From positions 1-64,000 of the forward strand of contig NZ_JBELOI010000007.1 of assembly GCF_040276065.1 (NCBI RefSeq): DNA of 64,000 bases, given 5' to 3'. Of the stretch, positions 1 through 7,274 are shown piece after piece; position 1 is the first letter of the stretch; every line of letters starts with the position of its first letter. The position numbers and the translations under genes were made by a program. Source of the DNA: Castellaniella sp040276065. Lineage in GTDB: Bacteria > Pseudomonadota > Gammaproteobacteria > Burkholderiales > Burkholderiaceae_B. Under the pieces are notes generated by a model that worked only from the letters and a program-made list of their open reading frames with translations, had not been told where the DNA came from and made no database searches.

Positions 1-150
1 GAGGACAAGGAGATGGTGTTGCCGGGCGACAACGTGTCGATGAAGGTGAGCCTGATTGCGCCGATCGCCATGGAGGAAGGGCTGCGCTTTGCCATCCGCG
101 AGGGCGGCCGCACCGTGGGCGCCGGCGTCGTCGCCAAAATCATCAAGTAA
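1..150 (+). CDS. tuf: Elongation factor Tu, C-terminal end (partial)
   Basis: The first 49 codons of the window are open and end in TAA at 148-150. The translation finishes with AIREGGRTVGAGVVAKI, the invariant end of domain III of bacterial EF-Tu, the GTPase that delivers aminoacyl-tRNA to the ribosome. The start lies outside the window. It sits 58 bp upstream of rpsJ, the usual tuf-rpsJ order of beta- and gammaproteobacteria. Only the last part of domain III is visible, so it is not possible to say which tuf copy this is if the genome has two. Confidence 0.97.
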   Translation, partial: EDKEMVLPGDNVSMKVSLIAPIAMEEGLRFAIREGGRTVGAGVVAKIIK

Positions 151-208
151 TTTTGATGACCCGGCGGGGGCGCGGCCCCCGCCAGAATTCGTTCTTTAGG
201 GATTTCCC

Positions 209-520
209 ATGAAAAACCAGAAAATCCGCATCCGCCTCAAGGCGTTTGACTACAAGCTGATCGACCAGTCGGCTGCCGAGATCGTCGACACTGCCAAGCG
301 CACGGGCGCCGTGGTGCGGGGCCCGGTGCCGCTACCCACGCGCATTCGCCGCTATGACGTGCTGCGCTCGCCGCACGTCAACAAGACTTCGCGCGACCAG
401 TTCGAAATGCGCACGCACCAGCGCCTCATGGACATTGTCGATCCCACCGACAAGACCGTCGATGCGCTGATGCGCCTGGATCTGCCCGCCGGGGTGGATG
501 TGGAAATCGCGCTGCAGTAA
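209..520 (+). CDS. rpsJ: 30S ribosomal protein S10
   Basis: The product is 103 aa, the normal length of S10, and starts MKNQKIRIRLKAFDYKLID, with the conserved GPVPLPTR loop and the HKR-type segment of the 30S head protein. S10 also acts as NusE in transcription antitermination. The ATG follows a GGGATTT stretch that is only a weak Shine-Dalgarno site. In the standard S10 operon rplC follows directly. Here a hairpin (559-585) and nearly 17 kb of catabolic genes separate the two, so rpsJ appears to be the last gene of the tuf transcript. Confidence 0.98.
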   Translation: MKNQKIRIRLKAFDYKLIDQSAAEIVDTAKRTGAVVRGPVPLPTRIRRYDVLRSPHVNKTSRDQFEMRTHQRLMDIVDPTDKTVDALMRLDLPAGVDVEIALQ

Positions 521-558
521 TTGCCGCCATCGGCGCCGTCGGGCGCCGTGCCGGAACG

Positions 559-587
559 AACGCCATACCCTTTGGGTATGGCGTTTT
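559..587 (+). terminator. Terminator-like hairpin after rpsJ
   Basis: A perfect 12-bp inverted repeat, AACGCCATACCC / GGGTATGGCGTT, has a 3-nt TTT loop and is followed by only a short TT. It lies 38 bp after the rpsJ stop. The position and stem strength suggest it ends or attenuates the tuf-rpsJ transcript before the island. The short T tract makes it a weaker candidate than those at 22249 and 41274. Confidence 0.7.
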
Positions 588-895
588 GCGTTGGATCAGC
601 CTCCAGGGGCCGGAGAATATTAGTGCCTGGATGGCGTGGTGTCTTGGCGGAGATTGGCCGTTTGATGGGGACCATGAGCCGCAGAAGGTTCGTCCGCGCG
701 CGAAACCGGTGAGGTCTGTTCGCCGCCGCCGGCTGTCCCGTGGCTCCAGACCCCTCGAGCAGATGTGTTGCCAACCAGATTTCGAGGTGTGATACACCCC
801 GGGGAAACCATTGCTTTATTTATAATTAAGTTAGCGCTATCATAGCGGCCAGGTCTCTACTTGGATATTGCGGCGAACGCCGAGGGAAGAAAAAT
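586..895. other. Left junction of the catabolic island, no recognised gene
   Basis: These roughly 310 bases between the rpsJ hairpin and the first island gene hold no ORF that I recognise on either strand. Visible elements are an imperfect dyad GGTGT-GAT-ACACC at 786-798, a TATAAT hexamer at 821-826 without a good -35 partner, and the LacI-type operator at 829-842. No insertion-sequence ends, tRNA or direct repeats were seen that would explain how the island arrived. Confidence 0.6.
829..842 (+). promoter_or_regulatory. LacI-family operator, site 1 (upstream of SDR operon)
   Basis: AGTTAGCGCTATCA is a 14-bp imperfect palindrome centred on AGCGCT, and is identical to the sites at 7228 and 11940. 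It is 53 bp upstream of the SDR start at 896 and immediately downstream of a TATAAT hexamer (821-826), a position where a bound repressor would block transcription. Regulation by the island's LacI protein is inferred. Confidence 0.8.
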
Positions 896-1678
896 ATGAA
901 GGAAAAGTCCGCGCTCATCACAGGCTCGACGAGCGGGTTGGGGTTCGCGATAGCGAACGCTCTGGCGGGCGCAGGTTGCAATATCCTATTGCACGGACTC
1001 GAAGCGCCCTCGGAGATGGAATCTTGTCGGAAGGCCATCGAGGATGCACATGGCGTGTCCGCCCATTATCTGCGGGCGGACTTGAGGGACGCCGAAGCGA
1101 TTGAGGACCTGATGGCCAAGGTGCAGACGCTGACTGGCGGTGCCGATATCCTCGTCAACAATGCAGTGGTCAGGCACTTCGCAAGCATCGAGGATTTTCC
1201 CACGAGTAAATGGGAGGAGGCACTGGCCATCAACCTCAGCGCGGCGTTCCATACCATACGCCTGGCCCTGCCCGGGATGCGCGCTCGCCAATGGGGCCGC
1301 ATTTTCAACATGACTTCTGTCTATAGCCTGCGAGGGACTCCGAATCGCATCGACTATGTCACCACGAAATCCGCCCTGCTAGGCATGACGCGTTGCGTGG
1401 CGGCTGAAACCATTAACCAGGGCATTACCTGCAATACCGTGTGCCCTGGCACCGTCCACACGCCGTCGATCGAAAACCGTCTCGTCGCCTTGATGAGCAA
1501 AGAGGGCCTCGATCGCGATGCTGCCTTGAGGCGTTTTCTCGATCGCAAACAACCCACGGCCAGGTTCATCGATGCGTCGCAGGTCGGCTCTCTGATCGTG
1601 TTTCTATGCAGCCCGGCCGCATCGAGCATCAACGGCGCGATGCTGCCGATCGATGATGGCTGGCTGGCGGCTGGGTAG
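896..1678 (+). CDS. SDR-family oxidoreductase, 3-hydroxybutyrate-dehydrogenase-like
   Basis: The 260-aa product is a classical short-chain dehydrogenase. It has the TGSTSGLG dinucleotide motif at residues 9-16, an NNAV segment after beta-4, Ser141 and a Tyr154-x3-Lys158 catalytic pair (DYVTTK). The C-terminal INGAMLPIDDGW pattern resembles D-3-hydroxybutyrate dehydrogenases, but the substrate cannot be read from sequence. The ATG is preceded by a purine-rich GAGGGAAGAAAAAT. It is the first gene of a three-gene unit with the dehydrogenase at 1724 and the CMD-family gene at 2665, behind operator site 1. It probably oxidises or reduces a hydroxy intermediate of the island's pathway. Confidence 0.85.
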   Translation: MKEKSALITGSTSGLGFAIANALAGAGCNILLHGLEAPSEMESCRKAIEDAHGVSAHYLRADLRDAEAIEDLMAKVQTLTGGADILVNNAVVRHFASIEDFPTSKWEEALAINLSAAFHTIRLALPGMRARQWGRIFNMTSVYSLRGTPNRIDYVTTKSALLGMTRCVAAETINQGITCNTVCPGTVHTPSIENRLVALMSKEGLDRDAALRRFLDRKQPTARFIDASQVGSLIVFLCSPAASSINGAMLPIDDGWLAAG

Positions 1679-1723
1679 CCCGTCCAGCCCTTTACCTCAT
1701 CTTCCAATCCTCAGGAGCAAACG

Positions 1724-2620
1724 ATGCATTCGAATGAAATGCTGGGCTTTGTCGGTGTCGGTGTCATGGGGCGTCCGATGGCGGAACGATTGATGGCGCG
1801 CGGCCACGCGCTCATGGTCTATGACGCCAGCGCGCGCGCGCGTGAGCAGCTTTCGGCTGTCGGTGCCCAGGTGGCCGCGAGTGCCCAGGAGGTGGCGGAC
1901 AATGCCAGCGTCCTGTTCACCAGTCTGCCGAGCCCCGCGATATTTCAGGACGTCGCGCTGGGCGAGCATGGGATCTCGCGGGGAAAGGCTGTGAAGATCC
2001 TGGTGGACCTGTCTACCGTGGGATCGCGCGCAACGAGAGCGGTCGCAGCCGGATTGGGTCGACATGATATCGAGGTGGTGGACGCGCCTGTGAGCGGTGG
2101 GGCGGCTGGGGCCAAGGCCGGGACATTGTCGGTGATGGCGGCGGGCAAGCCCGAGGCCATCGCGGCGGTACGCACCCTGCTGGAGATTTTTGGGAAGATC
2201 ATCGTGGTCGGAGAGCAGCCGGGCCAGGGCCAGTTGATCAAGCTGCTCAACAACATGCTTTCGTCGACCGCGTTCGCCATCACGTCGGAAGCCTTCGTCG
2301 CCGGCGTGCGCGGCGGCCTGGATCCCGAGACCATGATGTCCGTCTTTAATGCTGGCAGCGGCAAAAACGGCGCGACTATGGACAAATTCCCTAAGTACGT
2401 CCTGCCCCGAAGCTTCGATTTCGGCTTTCCCATCAGCAGCGTGTGCAAGGACATCGGGCTCGCGGTGGACGAATGCCAGGCCATGGGCGTGCCGCTGTGG
2501 GTTGGGAATACAGTGCGCCAGCTCTGGCAATTCGCGGCACTGCAGGATGGCCGTGGCTGCGACATGACCGAGCTGGTGAAATATGTCGAACAGTGGTCCG
2601 ATGCCGCGGATCAGGCCTAG
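1724..2620 (+). CDS. Beta-hydroxyacid dehydrogenase (3-hydroxyisobutyrate / tartronate-semialdehyde reductase family)
   Basis: The protein is 298 aa, the usual size for the beta-HAD family. It has the N-terminal Rossmann motif GFVGVGVMGRPMA, the substrate-binding DAPVSGG at about residue 122, and the helix with the catalytic lysine, LIKLLNNML. Family members reversibly oxidise short beta-hydroxy acids to semialdehydes with NAD(P). A clear TCAGGAG site precedes the ATG. It lies 45 bp after the SDR and 44 bp before the CMD gene, so it is probably co-transcribed. GarR/GlxR-type and MmsB-type enzymes share these motifs, and I cannot choose between them. Confidence 0.85.
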   Translation: MHSNEMLGFVGVGVMGRPMAERLMARGHALMVYDASARAREQLSAVGAQVAASAQEVADNASVLFTSLPSPAIFQDVALGEHGISRGKAVKILVDLSTVGSRATRAVAAGLGRHDIEVVDAPVSGGAAGAKAGTLSVMAAGKPEAIAAVRTLLEIFGKIIVVGEQPGQGQLIKLLNNMLSSTAFAITSEAFVAGVRGGLDPETMMSVFNAGSGKNGATMDKFPKYVLPRSFDFGFPISSVCKDIGLAVDECQAMGVPLWVGNTVRQLWQFAALQDGRGCDMTELVKYVEQWSDAADQA

Positions 2621-2664
2621 CCGTCCGCAGATGTAGCATCCGTTGGGATACAAGGAGAAATACG

Positions 2665-3051
2665 ATGAATGACGTAACCTTCGAGAAGGGATTCAACAAC
2701 CGCAAGGCTGTCCTCGGAGACGCTCATGTCGAGAAATCGTGGGCGGCGGCCGATGATTTCAATCGCCCTATGCAGCGGCTCGTCACGGAATATTGCTGGG
2801 GCGAAATCTGGGGGGACGAGACTTTGCCTTTCAAGACGCGCAGTCTCGTCAACCTTGCCATGCTAACCGCAATGAGTCAGCACCACGAGTTGTCGGTGCA
2901 TGTCAGGGGCGCCCTCAGGAATGGGGTCACCAAGGAAGAAATCAGGGCCGTGTTGATGCAGGCCGCCATCTACTGTGGCGTACCGGCGGCCTTGGCCGCC
3001 TTCCGTGTTGCTTCGGACGCCATCAAGGCGTATGAGGCGGGCCCGGCTTAG
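2665..3051 (+). CDS. Carboxymuconolactone decarboxylase family protein (PcaC-like)
   Basis: The 128-aa product carries most of the pattern of 4-carboxymuconolactone decarboxylases: RKAVLGD, LVTEYCWGEIW, KTRSLVNLAMLTA, the HVRGALRNGVT segment with the catalytic histidine, and IYCGVPAALAAFR. In the protocatechuate pathway PcaC decarboxylates the gamma-lactone formed after ring cleavage. The start at 2665 is chosen for its AAGGAG site; the frame is open further upstream but overlaps the preceding gene. The stop codon overlaps that of the convergent lactonase-like gene (TTAG at 3048-3051). No pcaB, pcaD or pcaGH partner is in the window, so a different but related lactone substrate is possible. 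Confidence 0.85.
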   Translation: MNDVTFEKGFNNRKAVLGDAHVEKSWAAADDFNRPMQRLVTEYCWGEIWGDETLPFKTRSLVNLAMLTAMSQHHELSVHVRGALRNGVTKEEIRAVLMQAAIYCGVPAALAAFRVASDAIKAYEAGPA

Positions 3052-3851
3052 CGCGGCTGGCCGTCCAGCCGCACGATCCAGCCCTCGGTCTCTTTGCGAT
3101 GGGCTGGGAATCGGCGCAGGACCTCAGGGTCGTGGCCAGGGATGACGTGCAAGGGCGAGTCCGCCAACTGGTATGCGCGGGCGTATCCATCGAGCATGTC
3201 GCCGATGTTGTACACCGCGGGAAACGGTCGTCCTTGCTCCATGTTGGCATAGAGATGCGAGGCGTCCGAGGCCAGTACCACCCAGCCGCGTGCGGTATGC
3301 ACTCGTACGATCTGCAGGCCGTTCGTGTGCCCGCCGACCAGGTGCAGGCTTAGCCCAGGTGTGAGTTCCGCGGTGCCGTCATGGAAGCAGACCCGACCTT
3401 GGTAAACCTTGCGGACAAGCTCGGTGACGTCGTCGGGTTCGTAGGGGTGGTTGAGCGCGCCGTGGCACATGCACCGGCCGGTGCAGTAGCTCATCTCGCG
3501 TTCCTGGACGTGATAGCGAGCTCGCGGAAACAGTGTGCGGTTCCCGGCGTGATCGAAATGCATGTGCGTCAATATGATATCCTCGATCGCGTCCGGGTCA
3601 ATGCCTATGGCCCCGAGACCCTCCTGGATCGGGCGCGTGATGGATCTACCTCGTTTTTCACCCATTGGTGCATCGAATCCAGTATCGACGAGGAATGTGC
3701 GGGATTGCCCCACGACAGCCCAGACGAAGTAGTCCAGCGGCATTTCCGTATCATGAATATCGCCTCCGATGAAGTTCGCGGATGAGCGTCGATTGTGGTG
3801 GGCATACTTGATGGCGTAGATCTTGTATTCTTCCGGCTGGGCTTGCTTCAT
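3048..3851 (-). CDS. Metallo-beta-lactamase-fold hydrolase, lactonase-like
   Basis: The 267-aa protein has the zinc signature H96-x-H98-x-D100-H101 (HMHFDHAGN), followed by VGGHTNG, an ASDASH aspartate and the terminal IPGHDP histidine. This layout is typical of the AttM/AhlD-type N-acyl-homoserine lactonase branch of the MBL superfamily. The start at 3851 is preferred because AAAGGA precedes it; the longer frame to 3896 would place the operator (3873-3886) inside the coding region. The gene is convergent with the PcaC-like gene and divergent from lacI. A role in opening a pathway lactone is more plausible here than quorum quenching, but that is inference. Confidence 0.82.
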   Translation of the reverse strand: MKQAQPEEYKIYAIKYAHHNRRSSANFIGGDIHDTEMPLDYFVWAVVGQSRTFLVDTGFDAPMGEKRGRSITRPIQEGLGAIGIDPDAIEDIILTHMHFDHAGNRTLFPRARYHVQEREMSYCTGRCMCHGALNHPYEPDDVTELVRKVYQGRVCFHDGTAELTPGLSLHLVGGHTNGLQIVRVHTARGWVVLASDASHLYANMEQGRPFPAVYNIGDMLDGYARAYQLADSPLHVIPGHDPEVLRRFPAHRKETEGWIVRLDGQPR

Positions 3852-3872
3852 AATATTCCTTTCAACGCGCGA

Positions 3873-3886
3873 TGAGAGCGCTATCA
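3873..3886 (-). promoter_or_regulatory. LacI-family operator, site 2 (lactonase / lacI divergent region)
   Basis: TGAGAGCGCTATCA matches the island consensus AGTTAGCGCTATCA at 11 of 14 positions and has a better dyad (TGAGAGC / TGATAGC). It lies 22 bp upstream of the lactonase-like start and in the divergent region shared with lacI, so it could control both genes. Confidence 0.7.
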
Positions 3887-4002
3887 CCGTGAGCATGGTA
3901 GCAGATCAATTACCTGCCGGATAGGGGGCTTTCGCTCAGGGTTTTCCTTTGCCGGGCCACTGCCGAGGTCGCTCGGATATCACGCTGGGATACAATTTCA
4001 AC

Positions 4003-4068
4003 ATGAGCGTTCTGCAGTCGACGCGGCACGGGGCAGCGGGCGAAGGGCGCCAGGGAGCGATCCATTGA
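4003..4068 (+). CDS. Possible 21-codon upstream ORF overlapping the lacI start
   Basis: An ATG at 4003 opens 21 codons ending in a TGA at 4066-4068 that overlaps the proposed TTG start of lacI (4065) by two bases. A TACAAT hexamer at 3991-3996 sits so close that the transcript could begin at or near this ATG. Such an arrangement could couple translation of the regulator to the upstream ORF. No similarity is recognised, and it may be chance. Confidence 0.25.
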   Translation: MSVLQSTRHGAAGEGRQGAIH

Positions 4069-5093
4069 GCACCACCAGGGGCCGCACTGGCGGCAATGCA
4101 GTTCGAATGATTGATGTTGCGCGAGCGGCGAATGTTTCGCTCATGACAGTGTCTCGAGCGCTGCGCTGCCCCGACAAGGTGTCGCCAGAGACCCGCAAGC
4201 TGGTGCTCGATACTGTGTTGAAGGTGGGCTATGTGCCAAACCACATTGCCGCAAACCTCGCCTCCAATCGTTCGAATGTGGTGGGCCAGATTGTGCCCAG
4301 CATCAACAATTCGCTGTATTCGCATACCATCAAAGGCACTGCAGATGTGTTGCGTGCCGCTGGATTGCACTTGCTGCTGGCAGACAGCAGATACTCGATG
4401 GCTGAGGAGGAAGCATTGATCGATGCTTTCATCGCGCAGCGGGTTTGCGGTTTGCTGCTGCACAACACCTCTCACACCGCGCGCGTGCGACAGGTGATTC
4501 GCCGTGCGGGCATCCCGGTCATCGAGACCGGCGATCTGGTCCGGAATCCGCTCGATACGGTGATCAGTTATTCCAACTTCAACGCATCCCGTGAAATGAC
4601 GCTATACCTCGCGGGCCGAGGGTATCAGCAGATTGGATTCGTTAGCCTCAATGTCAAGACCAATTTGCGTGCGCGCGAGCGCCTAAAGGGATACCGTGCT
4701 GCGATGCAATCCCTAGGCCGTCCCCACGATCCGCTGCTTTGCAGCGAGGTCGAGCCGGGCTTGACCTCGGGTGCGCACGCCATGATTGACATGATCATGC
4801 GGGCCCCCGCCGTCGATGCCATTTTCTTTGCCGGCGATGTGCTCGCGATTGGCGCGCTGTTCGAGGCTCAGCGTCGCGGCTGGAAAATCCCGCAGCGCAT
4901 CGCGATCGCCGGATTTGATGACCTTGAACTGCTCGAGCATACCGTGCCTCGACTGACCTGCCTGAAGCTGCCTCGCCTGGAAATCGGCCGTCGGAGCGCT
5001 GAGCGTTTGCTAGCGCGGATTCGCGAGACCGATGCCGGTCTTTCCAGGCGGATCGACTTGGGTTTTGAGATTATCCAGCGAGAAAGCACTTGA
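4065..5093 (+). CDS. LacI-family transcriptional regulator (GntR/IdnR-like branch)
   Basis: The 342-aa protein has an N-terminal LacI helix-turn-helix (DVARAANVSLMTVSRALR, about residues 17-34), the hinge-proximal YVPNHIAANLASNRS, and a periplasmic-binding-protein-like effector domain containing FFAGDVLAIGAL and IAIAGFDDLEL. It should bind operators as a dimer or tetramer and respond to a pathway metabolite. The TTG at 4065 is chosen because AGGGAG lies 7 nt upstream; the first in-frame ATG (4107) would cut into the approach to the HTH. It lies centrally among the island operons and is the only regulator encoded there, so it is the likely owner of the AGTTAGCGCTATCA sites. Confidence 0.9.
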   Translation: MSTTRGRTGGNAVRMIDVARAANVSLMTVSRALRCPDKVSPETRKLVLDTVLKVGYVPNHIAANLASNRSNVVGQIVPSINNSLYSHTIKGTADVLRAAGLHLLLADSRYSMAEEEALIDAFIAQRVCGLLLHNTSHTARVRQVIRRAGIPVIETGDLVRNPLDTVISYSNFNASREMTLYLAGRGYQQIGFVSLNVKTNLRARERLKGYRAAMQSLGRPHDPLLCSEVEPGLTSGAHAMIDMIMRAPAVDAIFFAGDVLAIGALFEAQRRGWKIPQRIAIAGFDDLELLEHTVPRLTCLKLPRLEIGRRSAERLLARIRETDAGLSRRIDLGFEIIQREST

Positions 5094-5106
5094 CGTTCCT
5101 TGCCTG

Positions 5107-5135
5107 TTGACAGCGCTTTCGAAAGTCCATAAAGT
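5107..5135 (+). promoter_or_regulatory. Sigma-70 promoter of the second SDR gene
   Basis: A perfect TTGACA (5107-5112) and TAAAGT (5130-5135) are separated by 17 bp. The -35 overlaps an operator-like sequence (5108-5121), and the main operator (5141-5154) lies just after the -10. The same layout, TTGACA-N17-TAAACT followed by an operator, recurs at 11904. Confidence 0.72.
5108..5121 (+). promoter_or_regulatory. Secondary LacI-type operator (site 3b)
   Basis: TGACAGCGCTTTCG matches the reverse-complement island consensus TGATAGCGCTAACT at 10 of 14 positions and keeps the AGCGCT core. Its centre is 33 bp (about three helical turns) from the centre of site 3, so two dimers could bind on the same face of the DNA. 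It overlaps the -35 box. Confidence 0.45.
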
Positions 5136-5140
5136 GCGTA

Positions 5141-5154
5141 TGTTAGCGTTAACT
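5141..5154 (+). promoter_or_regulatory. LacI-family operator, site 3 (upstream of second SDR)
   Basis: TGTTAGCGTTAACT matches the reverse-complement consensus TGATAGCGCTAACT at 12 of 14 positions. It covers the expected transcription start of the promoter at 5107-5135, the position of a simple repressor block, and lies 10 bp before the SDR start at 5165. Confidence 0.7.
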
Positions 5155-5164
5155 TTTTGAGGCG

Positions 5165-5941
5165 ATGGCCTGGGAGGGAATCTTGGAGGACTTGCGATTC
5201 GATGGCCAGCATGCGGTCGTCACGGGAGGCGGGCGCGGCATGGGGCGGGAAGTCGCTCTGGGCTTGGCACAGAGGGGGGCGCATGTCATCGTCGCCGACC
5301 TCAATGGGGACAACGCCCGGGCGGTCCGTCAGGAGATCCAGGATCTGGGTGGGACGGCCGAGGCCGCCCGGCTCGATGTTGGCGATGTTGCTGCCGTGCG
5401 TTCGTTCTTCCGCGGATTACGGCACCCTCTCGACATCGTCGTATGTGCAGCGGGTGTCATCCGGGTCAAGCCATTCTTTGACCACGAGGAGGAGGACTGG
5501 GACGCCTTGTGCCGCGTCAATCTCAAGGGCACGTTTTTTTCGATTCAGGAAGCAGGACGATCCATGGCGGCTCGCAACAAAGGCGTCATCGTCACGTTTG
5601 CATCGACCTCGGCCTATGTCGCTTCGCGAGTCCCCGAAATTGCGTATGACGTCACCAAGGGCGGCATACGCCAGTTGACTATTTCCGCCGCGATCGAGCT
5701 CGCGCCCCTCGGGGTGCGCGTCAATGGTGTGGCGCCGGGCACGATCCTGACTGATTTCAATCGAGCCACGCTGGACACTCCTGAAAAGCTGAAGACGGTC
5801 GAGAACAGCCTACCGATGGGGCGTGTCGGAACGCCAAACGATGTGGCCGGCGCGGTCCTGTTTCTGTGCTCGCCTTTGGCTGGTTACATCACCGGCCAGT
5901 TCATCGTAGTGGATGGTGGGCGTCTGGGGCGGGCTGGCTGA
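5165..5941 (+). CDS. SDR-family NAD(P)-dependent oxidoreductase
   Basis: The 258-aa product is a classical SDR with TGGGRGMG near residue 19, the CAAGV segment replacing NNAG, the YDVTKGG catalytic Tyr/Lys motif preceded by a serine-rich FASTSAY, and the C-terminal ITGQFIVVDGG. The acceptor is unknown; similar proteins dehydrogenate cyclic or sugar-like alcohols. Two starts are possible: ATG 5165 with a weak GAGG, or the in-frame TTG 5183 behind a better GGGAGGGAA. It is transcribed alone from the operator-controlled promoter at 5107. Its 3' end overlaps the convergent ferredoxin reductase by 41 bp. Confidence 0.84.
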   Translation: MAWEGILEDLRFDGQHAVVTGGGRGMGREVALGLAQRGAHVIVADLNGDNARAVRQEIQDLGGTAEAARLDVGDVAAVRSFFRGLRHPLDIVVCAAGVIRVKPFFDHEEEDWDALCRVNLKGTFFSIQEAGRSMAARNKGVIVTFASTSAYVASRVPEIAYDVTKGGIRQLTISAAIELAPLGVRVNGVAPGTILTDFNRATLDTPEKLKTVENSLPMGRVGTPNDVAGAVLFLCSPLAGYITGQFIVVDGGRLGRAG

Positions 5942-7172
5942 GCAATTCCCGCCAGGCTCGGGCAGGATCCGCCAGCAGTTCGGGGGCGATACGTCGCCTG
6001 CTTTGTATGGCGCGGCGCGCGGCCGAAATATCACGCCCGCTGTTGAAAGACACCACGCCGACGATGCGTTGTTCCCGGTCTAGGGCAAACCAGGAGTGGG
6101 CGGCGTCTTTAGGGCCTCGTAGGACCCAGTGGGCGTTTGCGGGCGTATGACCCAGCATCTGTATGTTCAGGTCCGACTGGTCGGACCAGAACCATGGCAA
6201 GGACTCGTAGGTCTTTGGCGCGCCGGCGGCCGTAGCGCCCGCCGCCTCGGCCTGGAGTTCGGCCACCTGCCAGGATTCGATGCGGTGCCTGCCTGCGCGC
6301 CCCGCGACGGGGTGGGCGGTGACCTCGCCCCCGGCCAGCACGTCTGGATCCGACGTGCGTCCACACGCATCGACCAGGATCCCATCGCCCACTTCTAGGC
6401 CTGCTTCCTGCGCCAGTTCCACGTTCGGAACGACGCCGATTCCGACCACTAGGATGTCAGCCTGCAGCGTGAGCGGCCGCTCATCGGCCTGGGTCAGAGT
6501 GATGCATAGCCCGCCGGTCGCATTGCGTGAGATCCGGTCCAATGCCGCGCCCAAATGCAGTCCGACCCCAGCGGTGCGATGGAAGGCCTGGACGGCCTGG
6601 CTCGCATGGGCTGGCAGAATGCGCGACAGGACGTGAGGCGCCCGATCGATGACGTCGACCTGACATTCGAGTGAACGGGCCGCGGCCGCGACTTCCAGGC
6701 CGATGAAACCAGCGCCCACCACGACGACGCGGGCGCCGGCGCGCAGCCGTGCGCCCAGGCGAACGGCATCGTCCTTCGTCCTCAGATAGAACACGTCGTG
6801 AGAAATCTCGTCGGGCAGTGGCAGGCGCCTGGGGCGCGAGCCGGTCGCCAGCACCAGCCTGTCATAATGGTACTGGTCGCCTGCACGCGTATGAACCAGA
6901 TGCTGGTCGCGTTGCACACGGACGACCGCGTCTCCCAGCAGGAGGCGGATATTCGCCTGCGCATATGTGCCGGAATCGATAATCGTGCACGCCTCGATGC
7001 CATCGGCGCGCAGTAACGCCTGCTTCGACAGTGGAGGTCGGTCGTAAGGCGGATGCGGTTCTTCACCCAGGATGCCAATCGTTCCGTGCACAAGCGCGGT
7101 GTGGGCGGCGAACGCGGCGCGGCGGGCTGCCTGGCCGCCGCCGACGATCAGGATATTGAAGTGAGAGGCCAT
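5901..7172 (-). CDS. FAD-dependent ferredoxin reductase of the Rieske oxygenase system
   Basis: The 423-aa protein has two dinucleotide folds: ILIVGGGQAA at the N-terminus for FAD and VVVVGAGFIGLEVA in the middle for NAD(P)H, joined by an ATGSRPR motif. It ends with the C-terminal domain found in oxygenase-coupled ferredoxin reductases (BphA4/AndAa type). The third FAD motif, usually AAGDVA, reads AGGEVT here, with Glu for Asp. It should pass electrons from NADH to the Rieske ferredoxin at 15505, although it lies 8 kb away on the opposite strand. It diverges from the importer operon across operator site 4. Confidence 0.88.
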   Translation of the reverse strand: MASHFNILIVGGGQAARRAAFAAHTALVHGTIGILGEEPHPPYDRPPLSKQALLRADGIEACTIIDSGTYAQANIRLLLGDAVVRVQRDQHLVHTRAGDQYHYDRLVLATGSRPRRLPLPDEISHDVFYLRTKDDAVRLGARLRAGARVVVVGAGFIGLEVAAAARSLECQVDVIDRAPHVLSRILPAHASQAVQAFHRTAGVGLHLGAALDRISRNATGGLCITLTQADERPLTLQADILVVGIGVVPNVELAQEAGLEVGDGILVDACGRTSDPDVLAGGEVTAHPVAGRAGRHRIESWQVAELQAEAAGATAAGAPKTYESLPWFWSDQSDLNIQMLGHTPANAHWVLRGPKDAAHSWFALDREQRIVGVVSFNSGRDISAARRAIQSRRRIAPELLADPARAWRELLSQPAPDAHHPLR

Positions 7173-7227
7173 GAGTACCTGAATGGCAATAGTGGTGTAT
7201 CGGGTTTATACGCATTTCGTCAATCTT

Positions 7228-7241
7228 AGTTAGCGCTATCA
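7228..7241 (+). promoter_or_regulatory. LacI-family operator, site 4 (ferredoxin reductase / importer divergent region)
   Basis: AGTTAGCGCTATCA is identical to sites 1 and 5, and the four bases after it (TAGC) also match site 1. It lies 33 bp upstream of the binding-protein start and 55 bp upstream of the reductase start on the other strand. One bound repressor could therefore control both directions. Confidence 0.8.
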
Positions 7242-7274
7242 TAGCACCTTACAAAAACTTGTAAGGAGACTATC

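Noticed and set aside
586..792. A possible 68-codon gene or transposase remnant at the left island junction
   Set aside because: No transposase motif, terminal inverted repeat or target duplication could be seen, so a remnant cannot be supported.
1697..2653. A 318-codon open frame on the minus strand opposite the beta-HAD gene
   Set aside because: It is antisense to a well-supported gene, has no recognised similarity, and reflects the third-position GC pattern of the plus-strand gene.
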